Positions 15,940 to 27,213 of a stretch of DNA of 64,000 nt are shown here, in pieces. This DNA is from DAOUKH01 sp034421515 (lineage in GTDB: Bacteria > Chloroflexota > Dehalococcoidia > SHYB01): contig DAOUKH010000012.1 in the NCBI GenBank assembly GCA_034421515.1, forward strand, positions 17,343 through 81,342, given 5' to 3'. How positions within the stretch are numbered: the stretch's first letter is position 1; each line of letters starts with the position of its first letter. The translations under genes and the position numbers were made by a program. Under the pieces are notes generated by a model. The model was not told where the DNA came from. It saw only the letters and a list, made by a program, of their open reading frames with translations, and made no database searches.

Positions 15940-17181
15940 ATGTCGTCCGCCGGCCCGCTGCCCCTCGCCCCCTACCGCGTCCTCGACCTAACCGAGCGCT
16001 TCGGGGCGCTCTGCGGACGCATCCTCGGCGACCTCGGGGCGCAGGTCATCAAGATCGAGCGACCCGGCGGCGACCCGGCGCGGCGGCTGCCGCCCTTCGC
16101 CGACGGACTTCCCGGCCCCGACACCGGGCTCTCGTGGTGGGCGTCCAACTACAACAAGCAATCGGCCGTCCTCGACCTCGACACCGACGACGGGCGGGCG
16201 GTCCTGACGGCGCTCGCGGCGGCGTCCGACTTCGTCGTTGAGTCGTTCCCGCCGGGGCGGCTGGACGAAATGGGCCTCGACTACGAGCGACTGCGCCGGG
16301 TGAACCCCAGCCTGGTCTGGGTGTTGATCACGCCCTACGGCTCCGAGGGGCCCCGCGCGGGCTGGGCCGCCGATGACATCACCCTCATGGCTGCCGGCGG
16401 ATGGATGCACCTCGCCGGCAACGAGGACCGGGCGCCGCTGCGGTGCTCGGCACCCCAAGCCGACGCCCAGGCGGGAGTCCAAGCAGCGATGGGCGCCATG
16501 GTCGCGCATCACCGGCGGCGTCTGACCGGACGCGGCCAGCGCATCGATGTGTCGATGCAGGCGGCGGTGGTCAACACGCTGATCGAGATTCCGGCCATGT
16601 GGGAGGTGGGCGGCAAGATCGCGCGGCGCGGCGTCCGCACCGAGTGGGGCCCCTTGATGCAGCGCTGGCTGTTCTCCTGCAAGGATGGCTACGTCACCTG
16701 GAAGTGGTTCGTCGACCGGGGCCGGGGTCGGCGCAACCGTGGCATGCTGGAGTGGATGCGGGACGAGGGAGCCGACGACGGCGTCGCGGACTGGGACTAC
16801 GAGGCGCTGACCCTGTACAAGCTCACGCAGGAGCAGGTCGATCATCTGGAGGACACGGTGCAGCGCTTCCTCTCCACGCGCACCAAGGCGGAGATCTACC
16901 GCGAGGCGTTGGCGCGGCGCTTCCTCAGCTTCCCCGTGCACACGCCGGAAGACATCGTGGCCGACCCCCAGATGCGGGCCCGCGGCTTCTTTCGCGCGCT
17001 GCGGCATCCGGAGCGCGAGGCCCCCGTCCTCTACCCCGGCCCGTTCGTCACCAGCACCGCCGCCGACTACGCACCACGGCTGTCCCCGCCCCGACTCGGC
17101 GAGCACACGCTCGACGCCCTCGCGCTGGCGGGGATCGGCCGCGAGGAGGCGGTCACACTGCGCGGGGCTGGAGTAATCTAG
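15940..17181 (+). CDS. CaiB/BaiF family III CoA-transferase (copy 1)
   Basis: The 413-residue protein has the family opening LDLTERFGALCGRILGDLGA and VIKIERPGGDPARRL, and the catalytic aspartate region ADAQAGVQAA with Asp175. The C-terminus ends with LGEHTLDAL and a Gly-rich tail, as usual. Family III transferases move CoA between carboxylic acids through an aspartyl-CoA thioester. The donor and acceptor are unknown. TATACT at 15905-15910 and GGAG before ATG 15940 support the start; the TTG at 15928 would place the RBS inside the gene. It is the first of four paralogues in 7 kb. Confidence 0.87.
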   Translation: MSSAGPLPLAPYRVLDLTERFGALCGRILGDLGAQVIKIERPGGDPARRLPPFADGLPGPDTGLSWWASNYNKQSAVLDLDTDDGRAVLTALAAASDFVVESFPPGRLDEMGLDYERLRRVNPSLVWVLITPYGSEGPRAGWAADDITLMAAGGWMHLAGNEDRAPLRCSAPQADAQAGVQAAMGAMVAHHRRRLTGRGQRIDVSMQAAVVNTLIEIPAMWEVGGKIARRGVRTEWGPLMQRWLFSCKDGYVTWKWFVDRGRGRRNRGMLEWMRDEGADDGVADWDYEALTLYKLTQEQVDHLEDTVQRFLSTRTKAEIYREALARRFLSFPVHTPEDIVADPQMRARGFFRALRHPEREAPVLYPGPFVTSTAADYAPRLSPPRLGEHTLDALALAGIGREEAVTLRGAGVI

Positions 17182-17235
17182 GCAAGCCCCTCATCCCCTG
17201 GGAGGGGGAAAAGCGCAAGAAGGAAGGAAGACAAC

Positions 17236-17550
17236 ATGATCGTCAGCACTACCGAGACCATACCCGGCCGCGAAGTCGTCGAAGTCCTCGGCCTCGCCAA
17301 AGGGAATATCGTCCGGACCAAGCACTTCGGGCGTGACATTCAGGCCGCCCTCAGGAGCCTTGTCGGCGGCACCGTCGGCGGCTACACCGAGATGCTCACC
17401 GAGTCCCGCGACCAGGCGACCAAGCTCATGATGGAAGACGCCGAAGCGCAAGGCGCAGACGCTGTCGTCAACGTGCGCTACACCACCAGCGCCGTCGCCG
17501 CCGGCATGTCCGAGCTCTTGGCCTACGGCACCGCCGTCAAGCTGAACTAG
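17236..17550 (+). CDS. YbjQ/UPF0145 family protein
   Basis: The 104-residue protein fits UPF0145 throughout: IVSTTETIPGREVVEVLG, a Gly-rich turn (GGTVGGYTEML), ARD-like REQA region here SRDQATKLMMEDA, and GADAVVNVRYTTS with a hydrophobic end. The family forms pentamers and its role is unknown, although it is sometimes called heavy-metal-binding on the basis of fold. AAGGAAGGAAG before ATG 17236 is a good ribosome binding site. Confidence 0.85.
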   Translation: MIVSTTETIPGREVVEVLGLAKGNIVRTKHFGRDIQAALRSLVGGTVGGYTEMLTESRDQATKLMMEDAEAQGADAVVNVRYTTSAVAAGMSELLAYGTAVKLN

Positions 17551-17591
17551 CCACCGGCGCGGTCGGCCCGTACGGCGCATGGGAGGCCGGG

Positions 17592-17966
17592 ATGAGCGAC
17601 TGGCAGAAGTACCAGGTCGAGGCGCACCTCCGGGAAATCCTCAGTGGGGACCACTATGACGCCCACGGCCATCACCTGGGCCGGTCCTTCCTCACCGGCT
17701 ATCAGTTGGCCATCGAGTACGACCGGCGCTGGCCCGAGCTCCGGGCCGACAAGGGCTGGCCCCTCGGCAGCGCCGGGTCGGGCGGCCGCGCATCGTTGGC
17801 GCAGTTCTTGGCGCGCGGGCTGTCCAGGGAGATTCGGAACGGGAACATCACGGACATCGAAGGAGGCTTCCTCTCCCTCCGAGGCGCCACCGTGCACTTC
17901 AATGGCGCGGACGGCCCCATTCGTCCATCAGTCAACAATCCCGCCATCTTTCGGCTCCGCGAATGA
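17592..17966 (+). CDS. Hypothetical protein, 124 aa
   Basis: I do not recognise a family. The N-terminal half is helical and polar with a His-rich patch (GDHYDAHGHHLGRSF) and aromatic residues; the middle is GSAGSGGRASLAQFLARGL; the C-terminus looks like beta strands (NITDIEGGFLSLRGATVHF). No signal peptide or membrane span is seen. ATG 17592 follows GGGAGGCCGGG. The stop overlaps ATG 17963 of the next CoA-transferase (ATGA), so it is translated with that gene. The coupling supports its being a real gene and hints at a shared pathway. Confidence 0.6.
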   Translation: MSDWQKYQVEAHLREILSGDHYDAHGHHLGRSFLTGYQLAIEYDRRWPELRADKGWPLGSAGSGGRASLAQFLARGLSREIRNGNITDIEGGFLSLRGATVHFNGADGPIRPSVNNPAIFRLRE

Positions 17967-19207
17967 CGGCACTGCCGACAACGGGCGCCCTCGACGGCGT
18001 GAAGGTGGCCGACTTCGCTTGGGCGGTCGCCGGGCCGCTGGTCACCAAGGTGCTCGCCGTCCACGGCGCAACCGTGGTCAAGGTCGAGACGAACCACCGC
18101 CTCGACGGCACCCGGGTCGGGCCGCCCTTCGGCGGCAAGCCGAGCCGCAACCGCTCCGCCTACTACACGGACATCAACCCCGGCAAGCTCGGCATCACGC
18201 TCGACCTGCGCAAGCCGGAGGGGATCGAGGTTGCCAAGCGCCTCTGCCGCTGGGCCGATGTAGTCAACGAGAACTTCAGTCCTGGCGTCATGGCCCGCTG
18301 GGGTCTGGGCTACGACGACCTCGCCGCCGAGGACCCGTCGATCGTCATGCTCAGCTCGTCGATGCAGGGCGCCGACGGCCCTCGCGCCACCCACCCCGGC
18401 CTCGGGGCGACGCTGGGGGCGCTCGTGGGCATCAACCACTTCACCGGCTGGCCCGACGCCGAGCCCGTCGGCGTCGCCCGCCCCTACACCGACACCATCG
18501 CGCCGTGGTTCGGCGCCGTCGCCGTGCTCGCCGCCCTCGAACACCGCGACCGCACCGGCGAGGGGCAGCACATCGACCTCTCGCAGTACGAGGCGACGAC
18601 GCACATGATCGCTCCCGCGCTCCTCGACCACACCGTCAACGGCGCCTCTCCGGGGCGGGTGGGGAACGCCTCTCCCGGCGCTGCGCCCCACGGCGCCTAC
18701 CGCTGCCGCGATTCCCAGGGGTCGCCGGACGGCGGCCAAGTTGAATGGGTGGCCATCGCGGTCACGTCGGAGAAGCAGTGGGCCGGGTTCAAGCGCGCCC
18801 TCGACGACGAGGCATGGGTCGAAGAGGGGCGCTTCCAGACCGCCCTCGGGCGGGTCGCCGGCGGCGGCGAAGTCGACACCCTAGTCGAGTCTTGGACCTC
18901 CCAACGCACCGCCGCCGAAGCCGCCGACTTGCTCCAAGTCCACGGCGTGCCCGCCGCTGAAGTCGCCGACGGGCGCATCCTCCACGCCGACCCCCAGCTC
19001 GCCCATCTCGGCGTCCTCGCCGAAGTCGATCACCCTCGCATCGGCCCGCACCACGTCACCCACCCCGCCTTCCGCCTCAGCGAGACCCCCGCGACGATCG
19101 GCCAAGGCGCACTCATCGGCGAGCACACCGAGCACGTCCTCAAGGACTTCCTCGGCCTGTCGGAGGCGGAGTACGCCGCTCTCGAGGCCGCCGACGTACT
19201 GCAGTAG
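17963..19207 (+). CDS. CaiB/BaiF family III CoA-transferase (copy 2)
   Basis: The 414-residue protein carries VKVADFAWAVAGPLVTKVLA, YYTDINPGKLGITLDLRKP and the catalytic aspartate in PYTDTIAPWFGAVAV (Asp177). It ends with a LIGEHTEHVL segment. It is closer in pattern to the fourth copy (both have WGLxYDDL and a short N-terminal DxxW motif) than to copies 1 and 3. ATG 17963 overlaps the stop of the 124-residue protein. The acid substrates are unknown. Confidence 0.86.
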   Translation: MTALPTTGALDGVKVADFAWAVAGPLVTKVLAVHGATVVKVETNHRLDGTRVGPPFGGKPSRNRSAYYTDINPGKLGITLDLRKPEGIEVAKRLCRWADVVNENFSPGVMARWGLGYDDLAAEDPSIVMLSSSMQGADGPRATHPGLGATLGALVGINHFTGWPDAEPVGVARPYTDTIAPWFGAVAVLAALEHRDRTGEGQHIDLSQYEATTHMIAPALLDHTVNGASPGRVGNASPGAAPHGAYRCRDSQGSPDGGQVEWVAIAVTSEKQWAGFKRALDDEAWVEEGRFQTALGRVAGGGEVDTLVESWTSQRTAAEAADLLQVHGVPAAEVADGRILHADPQLAHLGVLAEVDHPRIGPHHVTHPAFRLSETPATIGQGALIGEHTEHVLKDFLGLSEAEYAALEAADVLQ

Positions 19208-19243
19208 AAGAAGCACCGCAGACGTGCTCCCCTCGAAGACACC

Positions 19244-20455
19244 ATGACCGGCCTCCTCTCCGGCGTGCGCGTCGTCGAGTACGGGCGGAACATCACCGCG
19301 CCGTTCGCCGGGAAGATACTCGCCGACCTCGGCGCGGAGGTGATCAAGGTCGAGCCGCCGGAGGGCGACCCGGCCCGCTCGCTCGGCCCCTTCCGGGGCG
19401 ACGCGCCGGATTCTGAGGCCGCCGCGCAGTTCATCTATCTGAACGGCAACAAGCGCGGCGTCACTCTCGACCTCGACCGGCCGTCGGGCCGCTCGCTGCT
19501 CCACGACCTGCTGCGCGAGGCAGACGTCTTTCTTGAAAACGCCGAGCCCGGCGAGATGGAGGCACGAGGCCTGACCTACTCCCTGCTCGCGCCGGCCCAC
19601 CCGCGCCTCGTCGTCACCTCGGTGCGGCCCTTCGGGCTTACGGGGCCATACCGCGATTTGCTCGGCTCCGACCTGATCACCTGGCATGCCTCCGCTCTGG
19701 GGCACCGCTACCTGGGCGAACCCGACCGCGAGCCGCTGCGAAGCGGCGGCTCCTTCGCCGGCTACTACGCCGCGGTCAACGCCGCCGCGGCGACGCTGCT
19801 CGCCCTCCGTGCCCGCGAAACGACGGGGCGGGGGACGCAGGTCGACATTTCGGTCGCCGACGTACTCGCGGTGGGCATCCTGGGCTACGGGCTGGTCGCG
19901 CTCTACCACGAGCGTCGGCTCTCCGCCCGACGACCGGGGAATAGCCAGCGGCTGGGCGTCCCCGCCGCCATGCTCCCCTGCCGCGATGGCTACGTCTTCA
20001 TCTTCGCTTCCGAGTCCTACATGTGGGACGGTCTGGTGAAGGCGATGGGCAACCCTGAGTGGGCCCAGGCCGGCATCTTCAAGGGTCACTACCGCGACCG
20101 CTCGCGCTACGGCCCCGAGGTGTACGGGATGATGCAGGAGTGGCTCGACGCGACGGGCAAGGAGGAGATCTTCCAACGCTGCCAGGAGAACCGCGTCCCC
20201 TCGACCGCGGTCTACGACATGGCCGAGGTGCTGGACAACGCCCACCTTGCCGAGCGCGGCTTCTTCGTCACCAGGTCCCACCCCGTCACCGGCACGATGC
20301 GCCAGCCGGGCGCGCCGTACAAGCTCGGCGCTGCGCCGTGGACGTTGCGGCGGCCCGCGCCGCGACTGGGAGAGCACAACGACGAGGTCCTGCGCAGAGG
20401 GCTTGGGCTCGGTGCGAGGGCCCTGACCGACCTTCGCAGGGCTGGTGTCGTCTAG
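19244..20455 (+). CDS. CaiB/BaiF family III CoA-transferase-like protein lacking the catalytic Asp (copy 3)
   Basis: The 403-residue protein is clearly a family member (VRVVEYGRNITAPFAGKILADLGA, VIKVEPPEGDPARSLGPF, LNGNKRGVTLDLDRPSG, APRLGEHNDEVL). In the segment that holds the nucleophilic aspartate it reads GGSFAGYYAAVNAA. Counting back from the conserved Ala-Leu, the Asp of formyl-CoA transferase and of the other three copies here is replaced by Gly173. It may be inactive as a transferase, use another residue, or be a partner subunit. It starts 36 bases after copy 2. Confidence 0.85.
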   Translation: MTGLLSGVRVVEYGRNITAPFAGKILADLGAEVIKVEPPEGDPARSLGPFRGDAPDSEAAAQFIYLNGNKRGVTLDLDRPSGRSLLHDLLREADVFLENAEPGEMEARGLTYSLLAPAHPRLVVTSVRPFGLTGPYRDLLGSDLITWHASALGHRYLGEPDREPLRSGGSFAGYYAAVNAAAATLLALRARETTGRGTQVDISVADVLAVGILGYGLVALYHERRLSARRPGNSQRLGVPAAMLPCRDGYVFIFASESYMWDGLVKAMGNPEWAQAGIFKGHYRDRSRYGPEVYGMMQEWLDATGKEEIFQRCQENRVPSTAVYDMAEVLDNAHLAERGFFVTRSHPVTGTMRQPGAPYKLGAAPWTLRRPAPRLGEHNDEVLRRGLGLGARALTDLRRAGVV

Positions 20456-20484
20456 GTTCCAGGCCCCGTGCGATACTGAACTCC

Positions 20485-21216
20485 ATGCAAGAGAAACCAC
20501 CAGGCGAAATCGAAGGTTGGACCGAGGGAGACTCGCAGCTCTTCCTCGAAGATGGCGTCAAGTACACCCCCCACCGGCGGGTGATGATCGAGGCGCTGCG
20601 CGACCTCATTCCCGCCGACGGCGGCGGACCGCGTCACGTCGTCGAGCTCGGCGCTGGAGGCGGAACGCTCGCCCAAGCGGTGCTCGACCACTATCCGGCG
20701 TGCTCCTACACCGCGCTCGACGGCTCGGAGACGATGCTGGAGAAGCTGCGCGGCGCCCTCGGCGGCTACGGCGATCGGGCCTCGGCGCGGTGGTTCAAGC
20801 TCGAGGAGAAGCGGTGGCGGCGCGAGCTGCCCCAGCCCCTCGACGCCATCCTCGCCTCCCTCGTGTTGCACCACCTCACGGCGGACGGCAAGCGCGAGCT
20901 CTTCCGCGACGTCGCCATGCGCCTGGAATCCGGTGGCGCGTTGCTCATCTGCGACATCGTCGAGCCCGCCAACGACCGCGCCCGGGCCGTCTACGCCGAT
21001 CAATGGAACGAGACCATCCTCGAACAGACCGGCGAAGAGGGCCTGCGCTTCTTCCGTAAGTCCAAGTGGAACTACTACGAGGCCGGATCAATCGACCCCT
21101 ACGACAAGCCGTCGCCGCTCGCCGCCCAGTTGCACTGGCTGGAAGAGGCCGGCTTCCGCCAGGTCGACTGTTTCTGGATGCACGCCGGCCACGCCATCTT
21201 CGGCGGCTACAAATGA
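20485..21216 (+). CDS. Class I SAM-dependent methyltransferase
   Basis: The 243-residue protein has motif I VVELGAGGGTLAQAVLDHYP, motif II ALDGSETMLEKL, DAILASLVLHHL in the position of motif IV/V and LLICDIVEP. This is a Rossmann-type small-molecule methyltransferase similar in layout to UbiE/Tam-like enzymes; the acceptor is unknown. A GATACT -10-like hexamer ends 7 bases before ATG 20485, so the mRNA may be leaderless. The stop overlaps the start of the GNAT gene (ATGA). Confidence 0.82.
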   Translation: MQEKPPGEIEGWTEGDSQLFLEDGVKYTPHRRVMIEALRDLIPADGGGPRHVVELGAGGGTLAQAVLDHYPACSYTALDGSETMLEKLRGALGGYGDRASARWFKLEEKRWRRELPQPLDAILASLVLHHLTADGKRELFRDVAMRLESGGALLICDIVEPANDRARAVYADQWNETILEQTGEEGLRFFRKSKWNYYEAGSIDPYDKPSPLAAQLHWLEEAGFRQVDCFWMHAGHAIFGGYK

Positions 21217-21788
21217 AGTCCGCCTTCTCAATCAAGGACTTTCCCACCGACGATGAAGACCTTATCCGCGAGGCTGCCGCCATGCTCGTCCGCGAATTTG
21301 CCGAGCACTGGCCGAAGGCCTGGCCCACTATCGGTCCGGCGATCGAAGATGTGCGGGAGGTGCTCGGAGCCGGGCGCATCTGCCGCGCCGCCCTGTCTGA
21401 TGAGACCGGCCATCTCATCGGCTGGATCGCCGGCACCCCCACCTACGATGGCCATGTCTGGGAGCTCCACCCCCTTGTCGTCTCCAGCGAATGGCGCGGC
21501 GGGGGAATCGGCGCGGCCCTCGTCGACGACCTCGCCCGGTTGGCGCGCGACCGGGGCGGCCTCACCCTCTGGGTCGGCAGCGACGACGAGGACGACATGA
21601 CCTCGCTCGCCGGCGTCGACCTCTACGACGGCCTCTTCGACCGCCTGCGAGGCATCCGCAACCTCAAGGGCCACCCCTACGAGTTCTACCAGAAACTTGG
21701 CTTCAGTATCGTCGGCGCCATCCCCGACGCCAACGGCTACGGCAAGCCCGACATCCTATTGGCCAAGCGGCTGAGCGGCGGGCCATGA
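21213..21788 (+). CDS. GNAT N-acetyltransferase, AAC(6')-like
   Basis: The 191-residue protein has the GNAT acetyl-CoA loop in LVVSSEWRGGGIGAALVDDL and a C-terminal part HPYEFYQKLGFSIVGAIPDA followed by NGYGKPDILLAKRL. This C-terminal pattern is reminiscent of aminoglycoside 6'-N-acetyltransferase-like enzymes, but chromosomal homologues often have other roles, so resistance should not be assumed. The start overlaps the methyltransferase stop and the stop overlaps the start of CoA-transferase copy 4, so all three are coupled. Confidence 0.75.
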   Translation: MKSAFSIKDFPTDDEDLIREAAAMLVREFAEHWPKAWPTIGPAIEDVREVLGAGRICRAALSDETGHLIGWIAGTPTYDGHVWELHPLVVSSEWRGGGIGAALVDDLARLARDRGGLTLWVGSDDEDDMTSLAGVDLYDGLFDRLRGIRNLKGHPYEFYQKLGFSIVGAIPDANGYGKPDILLAKRLSGGP

Positions 21789-23005
21789 CCAAGGCCCGCG
21801 GCACGGCGCAACCTTTGGCCGGGGTGCGCGTGGTCAACCTGGGCTGGATCTGGGCCGCGCCCGCCCTCGCCGGGGCGATGGCCGACATGGGCGCCGACGT
21901 GATCAAGATCGAGACAGGACGCCGGGTCGACAACACCCGGCGCAGCGGCGCGCTGTACAAGGACATGCCACTCCTCAACCACTCCTCGCTAACGCTGCTG
22001 CGGGGGCAGCGCAGCGTGACCCTCGACCTCGCCAACCCAGAGAGCCGCGACGTCGCGCTGGAGCTCATCGCCGCCTCCGACGTCGTGGTCGAAAACTACC
22101 GCCCGGGCACGGTCGCCCGCTGGGGCCTTGACTACGAATCGGTGCGCCGCGTCCGGCCCGACGTCATCATGCTCTCCCTCTCCGCCGGCGGGCAGACCGG
22201 CCCCCTGAGCAGGATCACGACCTTCGGCTCCACCCTCTCCTGCCTCACCGGTCTCGACAGCATCCAAGGCTACTTTCAGGACGAGCCCCAGGCATTCGGC
22301 ACCGCCCATATCGACCCGCTCAACGCCTACTTCGGCCTCACCGCCGCCCTCTCCGCCCTGCGCCACCGCGAGCGCACCGGCCAGGGTCAGTACATCGACC
22401 TCGGCCAGTGGGAGGCCACTACGACTCTCTTCGGCGCGCCGATGCTCGACTACCAGTGGAACGACCGTGTGCAAGGGACGATGGGCAACCGCGATGTGGC
22501 GATGGCGCCGCACGGCGTCTACCCGGCGCGCGGCGAGGACGCATGGATCGCCATCGCGGTGGAGAACGAGTCGCAGTGGCGCGCCTTTCGAGCCGCCCTA
22601 GGCGAGCCCGCGTGGGCCCGCGAGTCTCGTTTCGCCGACATGTACCGCCGCCTCCGCAACCAGGACGCCCTCGACGCCCGCATCGCGGAGTGGACCCGGC
22701 ACCGTGACGCCCATGAGACGGCGATGGCGCTGCAGCGCGCCGGCGTCCCCGCCTTCCCGGTGCTCAGCGACGCCGAGGCATTCGACGACCCCCACTACAC
22801 CGCCCGCGGAAGTTGGGTCGAGGTCGACCACCCCTTCGGCAAGATGATGCTCAACGGCATCCCCTGGAAAATCGGGAGCGCGCCCGGCGAGGTCCGCAAG
22901 GCGACCCCGCTCCTCGGCGAGCACAACTACGACGTCTTCCGCGAGCTGCTCGGCATGTCCGCCGGCGAGACGGCGCGGCTCGAAGAGGCGGGGGCCATCG
23001 CCTGA
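21785..23005 (+). CDS. CaiB/BaiF family III CoA-transferase (copy 4)
   Basis: The 406-residue protein has VRVVNLGWIWAAPALAGAMA, VIKIETGRRVDNTRRSG, TLDLANPESRDVALELI and the catalytic Asp in AHIDPLNAYFGLTAA. It ends LLGEHNYDVFRELLGM. ATG 21785 overlaps the TGA of the GNAT gene. It closes the run of coupled genes from 20485. As for the other copies, the substrate is not readable from sequence. Confidence 0.86.
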   Translation: MTKARGTAQPLAGVRVVNLGWIWAAPALAGAMADMGADVIKIETGRRVDNTRRSGALYKDMPLLNHSSLTLLRGQRSVTLDLANPESRDVALELIAASDVVVENYRPGTVARWGLDYESVRRVRPDVIMLSLSAGGQTGPLSRITTFGSTLSCLTGLDSIQGYFQDEPQAFGTAHIDPLNAYFGLTAALSALRHRERTGQGQYIDLGQWEATTTLFGAPMLDYQWNDRVQGTMGNRDVAMAPHGVYPARGEDAWIAIAVENESQWRAFRAALGEPAWARESRFADMYRRLRNQDALDARIAEWTRHRDAHETAMALQRAGVPAFPVLSDAEAFDDPHYTARGSWVEVDHPFGKMMLNGIPWKIGSAPGEVRKATPLLGEHNYDVFRELLGMSAGETARLEEAGAIA

Positions 23006-23010
23006 CGCGG

Positions 23011-23502
23011 CTAGGGGAAACGGAAGCGGGTGGCCGTCCTGGGGAAGTCGGTCTCGTGCCAGGCGAGCACGACCTTGGGTACAACGCGGAAGCCGACGGC
23101 CCCCTCCATGCCCTGGGGGCGAAAGCCGTACTTCTCTTCGTAAACGTCGGCGTAGTGCTTGCGCCGGCCCTCGTCCGGCATCGGTTCCGCCACGCCCTCG
23201 ACGATCACCACGTCGTCGCCGCTCTCGAGGTGCACCAGCGCCCGTGGGTCACGCGCCAGGTTGAGCGCCTTCACCGCCTTCACGTCGGCGTCGAACATCA
23301 GCGCGCCGTCGAGCCACACGCCCCACACCGGCGTGACGTGGGGCCGTCCGTCGGCCCGTGTGGTGGCGACCCAGTAGTTGCGCGCCGCGGCGAGCCGGTC
23401 GGCGACGTCGCTCCACTCGATCATGCCGCCGGCCTCCGCCGGCTCGATGCCGTAGATCGGCGGCATGTGGGGTCGGTCCCGCCACGGCTCCTTCTCACTC
23501 AT
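23011..23502 (-). CDS. Pyridoxamine 5'-phosphate oxidase family protein
   Basis: The 163-residue protein has the split-barrel flavin-binding pattern: a core strand NYWVATTRADGRPHVTPVWG, WLDGALMFDAD, KALNLARDPRALVHLESGDD and a C-terminal FRVVPKVVLAWHE. Such short proteins bind FMN, F420 or heme; Actinobacterial and Chloroflexi members are often F420-dependent, which cannot be decided here. ATG 23502 follows GGGGG; an ATG five bases upstream is out of frame. It converges on CoA-transferase copy 4. Confidence 0.82.
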   Translation of the reverse strand: MSEKEPWRDRPHMPPIYGIEPAEAGGMIEWSDVADRLAAARNYWVATTRADGRPHVTPVWGVWLDGALMFDADVKAVKALNLARDPRALVHLESGDDVVIVEGVAEPMPDEGRRKHYADVYEEKYGFRPQGMEGAVGFRVVPKVVLAWHETDFPRTATRFRFP

Positions 23503-23603
23503 CTCATCCCCCTGTCGGCGGCGCACGTAGAGGCCTGTGCACCGCTATGCCCATGATAGTCTGGCGGCACGATCTCCAGAAGTGGAAGCGGGGCGCGGGC
23601 GGG

Positions 23604-23632
23604 TTGACACCGGCGGGGCCGCTCCCTATACT
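23604..23632 (+). promoter_or_regulatory. Consensus sigma-70 promoter of the 23S rRNA unit
   Basis: TTGACA (23604-23609), a 17-base spacer and TATACT (23627-23632). It is the best promoter match in the window and lies about 340 bases before the 23S gene, as expected for a stable-RNA promoter. Its position shows that the 23S gene is not read from an upstream 16S gene. Confidence 0.8.
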
Positions 23633-23638
23633 GCGTAG

Positions 23639-23771
23639 TTGCACTATTCGCCGACACACCCCTTTGGGGAACGTGTCGAGGGGACGGGCATTTGACCCAC
23701 ACCACCTAACACTTCGGCCCCAGGTGTTGCTGAGCGCATCGGCTCGGTGGAACATCGGGCCGATTTTTTTC
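23639..23771 (+). ncRNA. Structured leader with an intrinsic-terminator-like hairpin (attenuator or small RNA)
   Basis: Starting at the expected transcription start, three hairpins follow. The first pairs CGACAC with GTGTCG around a CCCC/GGGG inner stem. The second pairs AACAC with GTGTT. The third pairs ATCGGC (23739-23744) with GCCGAT (23760-23765), directly followed by seven T. This last one has the form of an intrinsic terminator, yet it lies ahead of the 23S gene. Either rRNA transcription is antiterminated here, or a short RNA of about 133 bases is released. Further on, 23772-23973 holds more hairpins, including a 9-bp stem at 23850-23874. It does not match 5S rRNA. Confidence 0.4.
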
Positions 23772-23973
23772 GCCCCGAAGCGGTCATGCCGGGGCAACCC
23801 AGAGAAGAGAGCCGGCCATCCTCGGCGGTTCCGGAGCGACGCTCCGAGGCCGCCGAGGGCGTCCGCCTCGGCGGAGTCCGGGCCTTTGGAGCGGCAGCTT
23901 CGAAGGCGCGCACGTTAACAACCGAAGAGAAATTACTTCTGAACGTCGAAGCTTCTCGTCGTGCCTTAATGTA

Positions 23974-26960
<2,987 letters not shown>

Positions 26961-27024
26961 GCATTAAGTCACGCTGAGAAGCATCCGTTCATCCGTACTT
27001 TCTCTTCGGTAACCGCCCACCCGT

Positions 27025-27099
27025 CGCGGGGTGGAGCAGTGGCAGCTCGTCGGGCTCATAACCCGAAGGTCGCAGGTTCGAGTCCTGCCCCCGCTACCA
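27025..27099 (+). tRNA. Initiator tRNA-fMet (CAT)
   Basis: A 75-base cloverleaf with encoded CCA and anticodon CAT at 27057-27059. Initiator marks: three G-C pairs at the base of the anticodon stem (GGG/CCC), A11-U24 in the D stem, and a 1-72 mismatch. The mismatch is C-U here, not the common C-A. The D loop is short (7 bases). It follows the 23S gene on the same transcript. Confidence 0.93.
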
Positions 27100-27112
27100 A
27101 CCATGCCCAACC

Positions 27113-27147
27113 AAGGCCCGAGGTCCCCGACCTCGGGCCTTTCCTTT
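27113..27147 (+). terminator. Rho-independent terminator after 23S-tRNA-fMet
   Basis: A perfect 13-bp stem (AAGGCCCGAGGTC / GACCTCGGGCCTT) closes a 3-base CCC loop and is followed by TCCTTT. It ends the rRNA unit 14 bases after the tRNA. Confidence 0.85.
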
Positions 27148-27213
27148 GCCCTGAAGCCTCCAGTCCGAACCGCGCGTATACTGAAGCAACCCTCTCGCCG
27201 TTAGGCGCTCCCT

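Noticed and set aside
26961..27024. A 5S rRNA between 23S and the tRNA
   Set aside because: Only 64 bases are available and they lack the conserved 5S segments.
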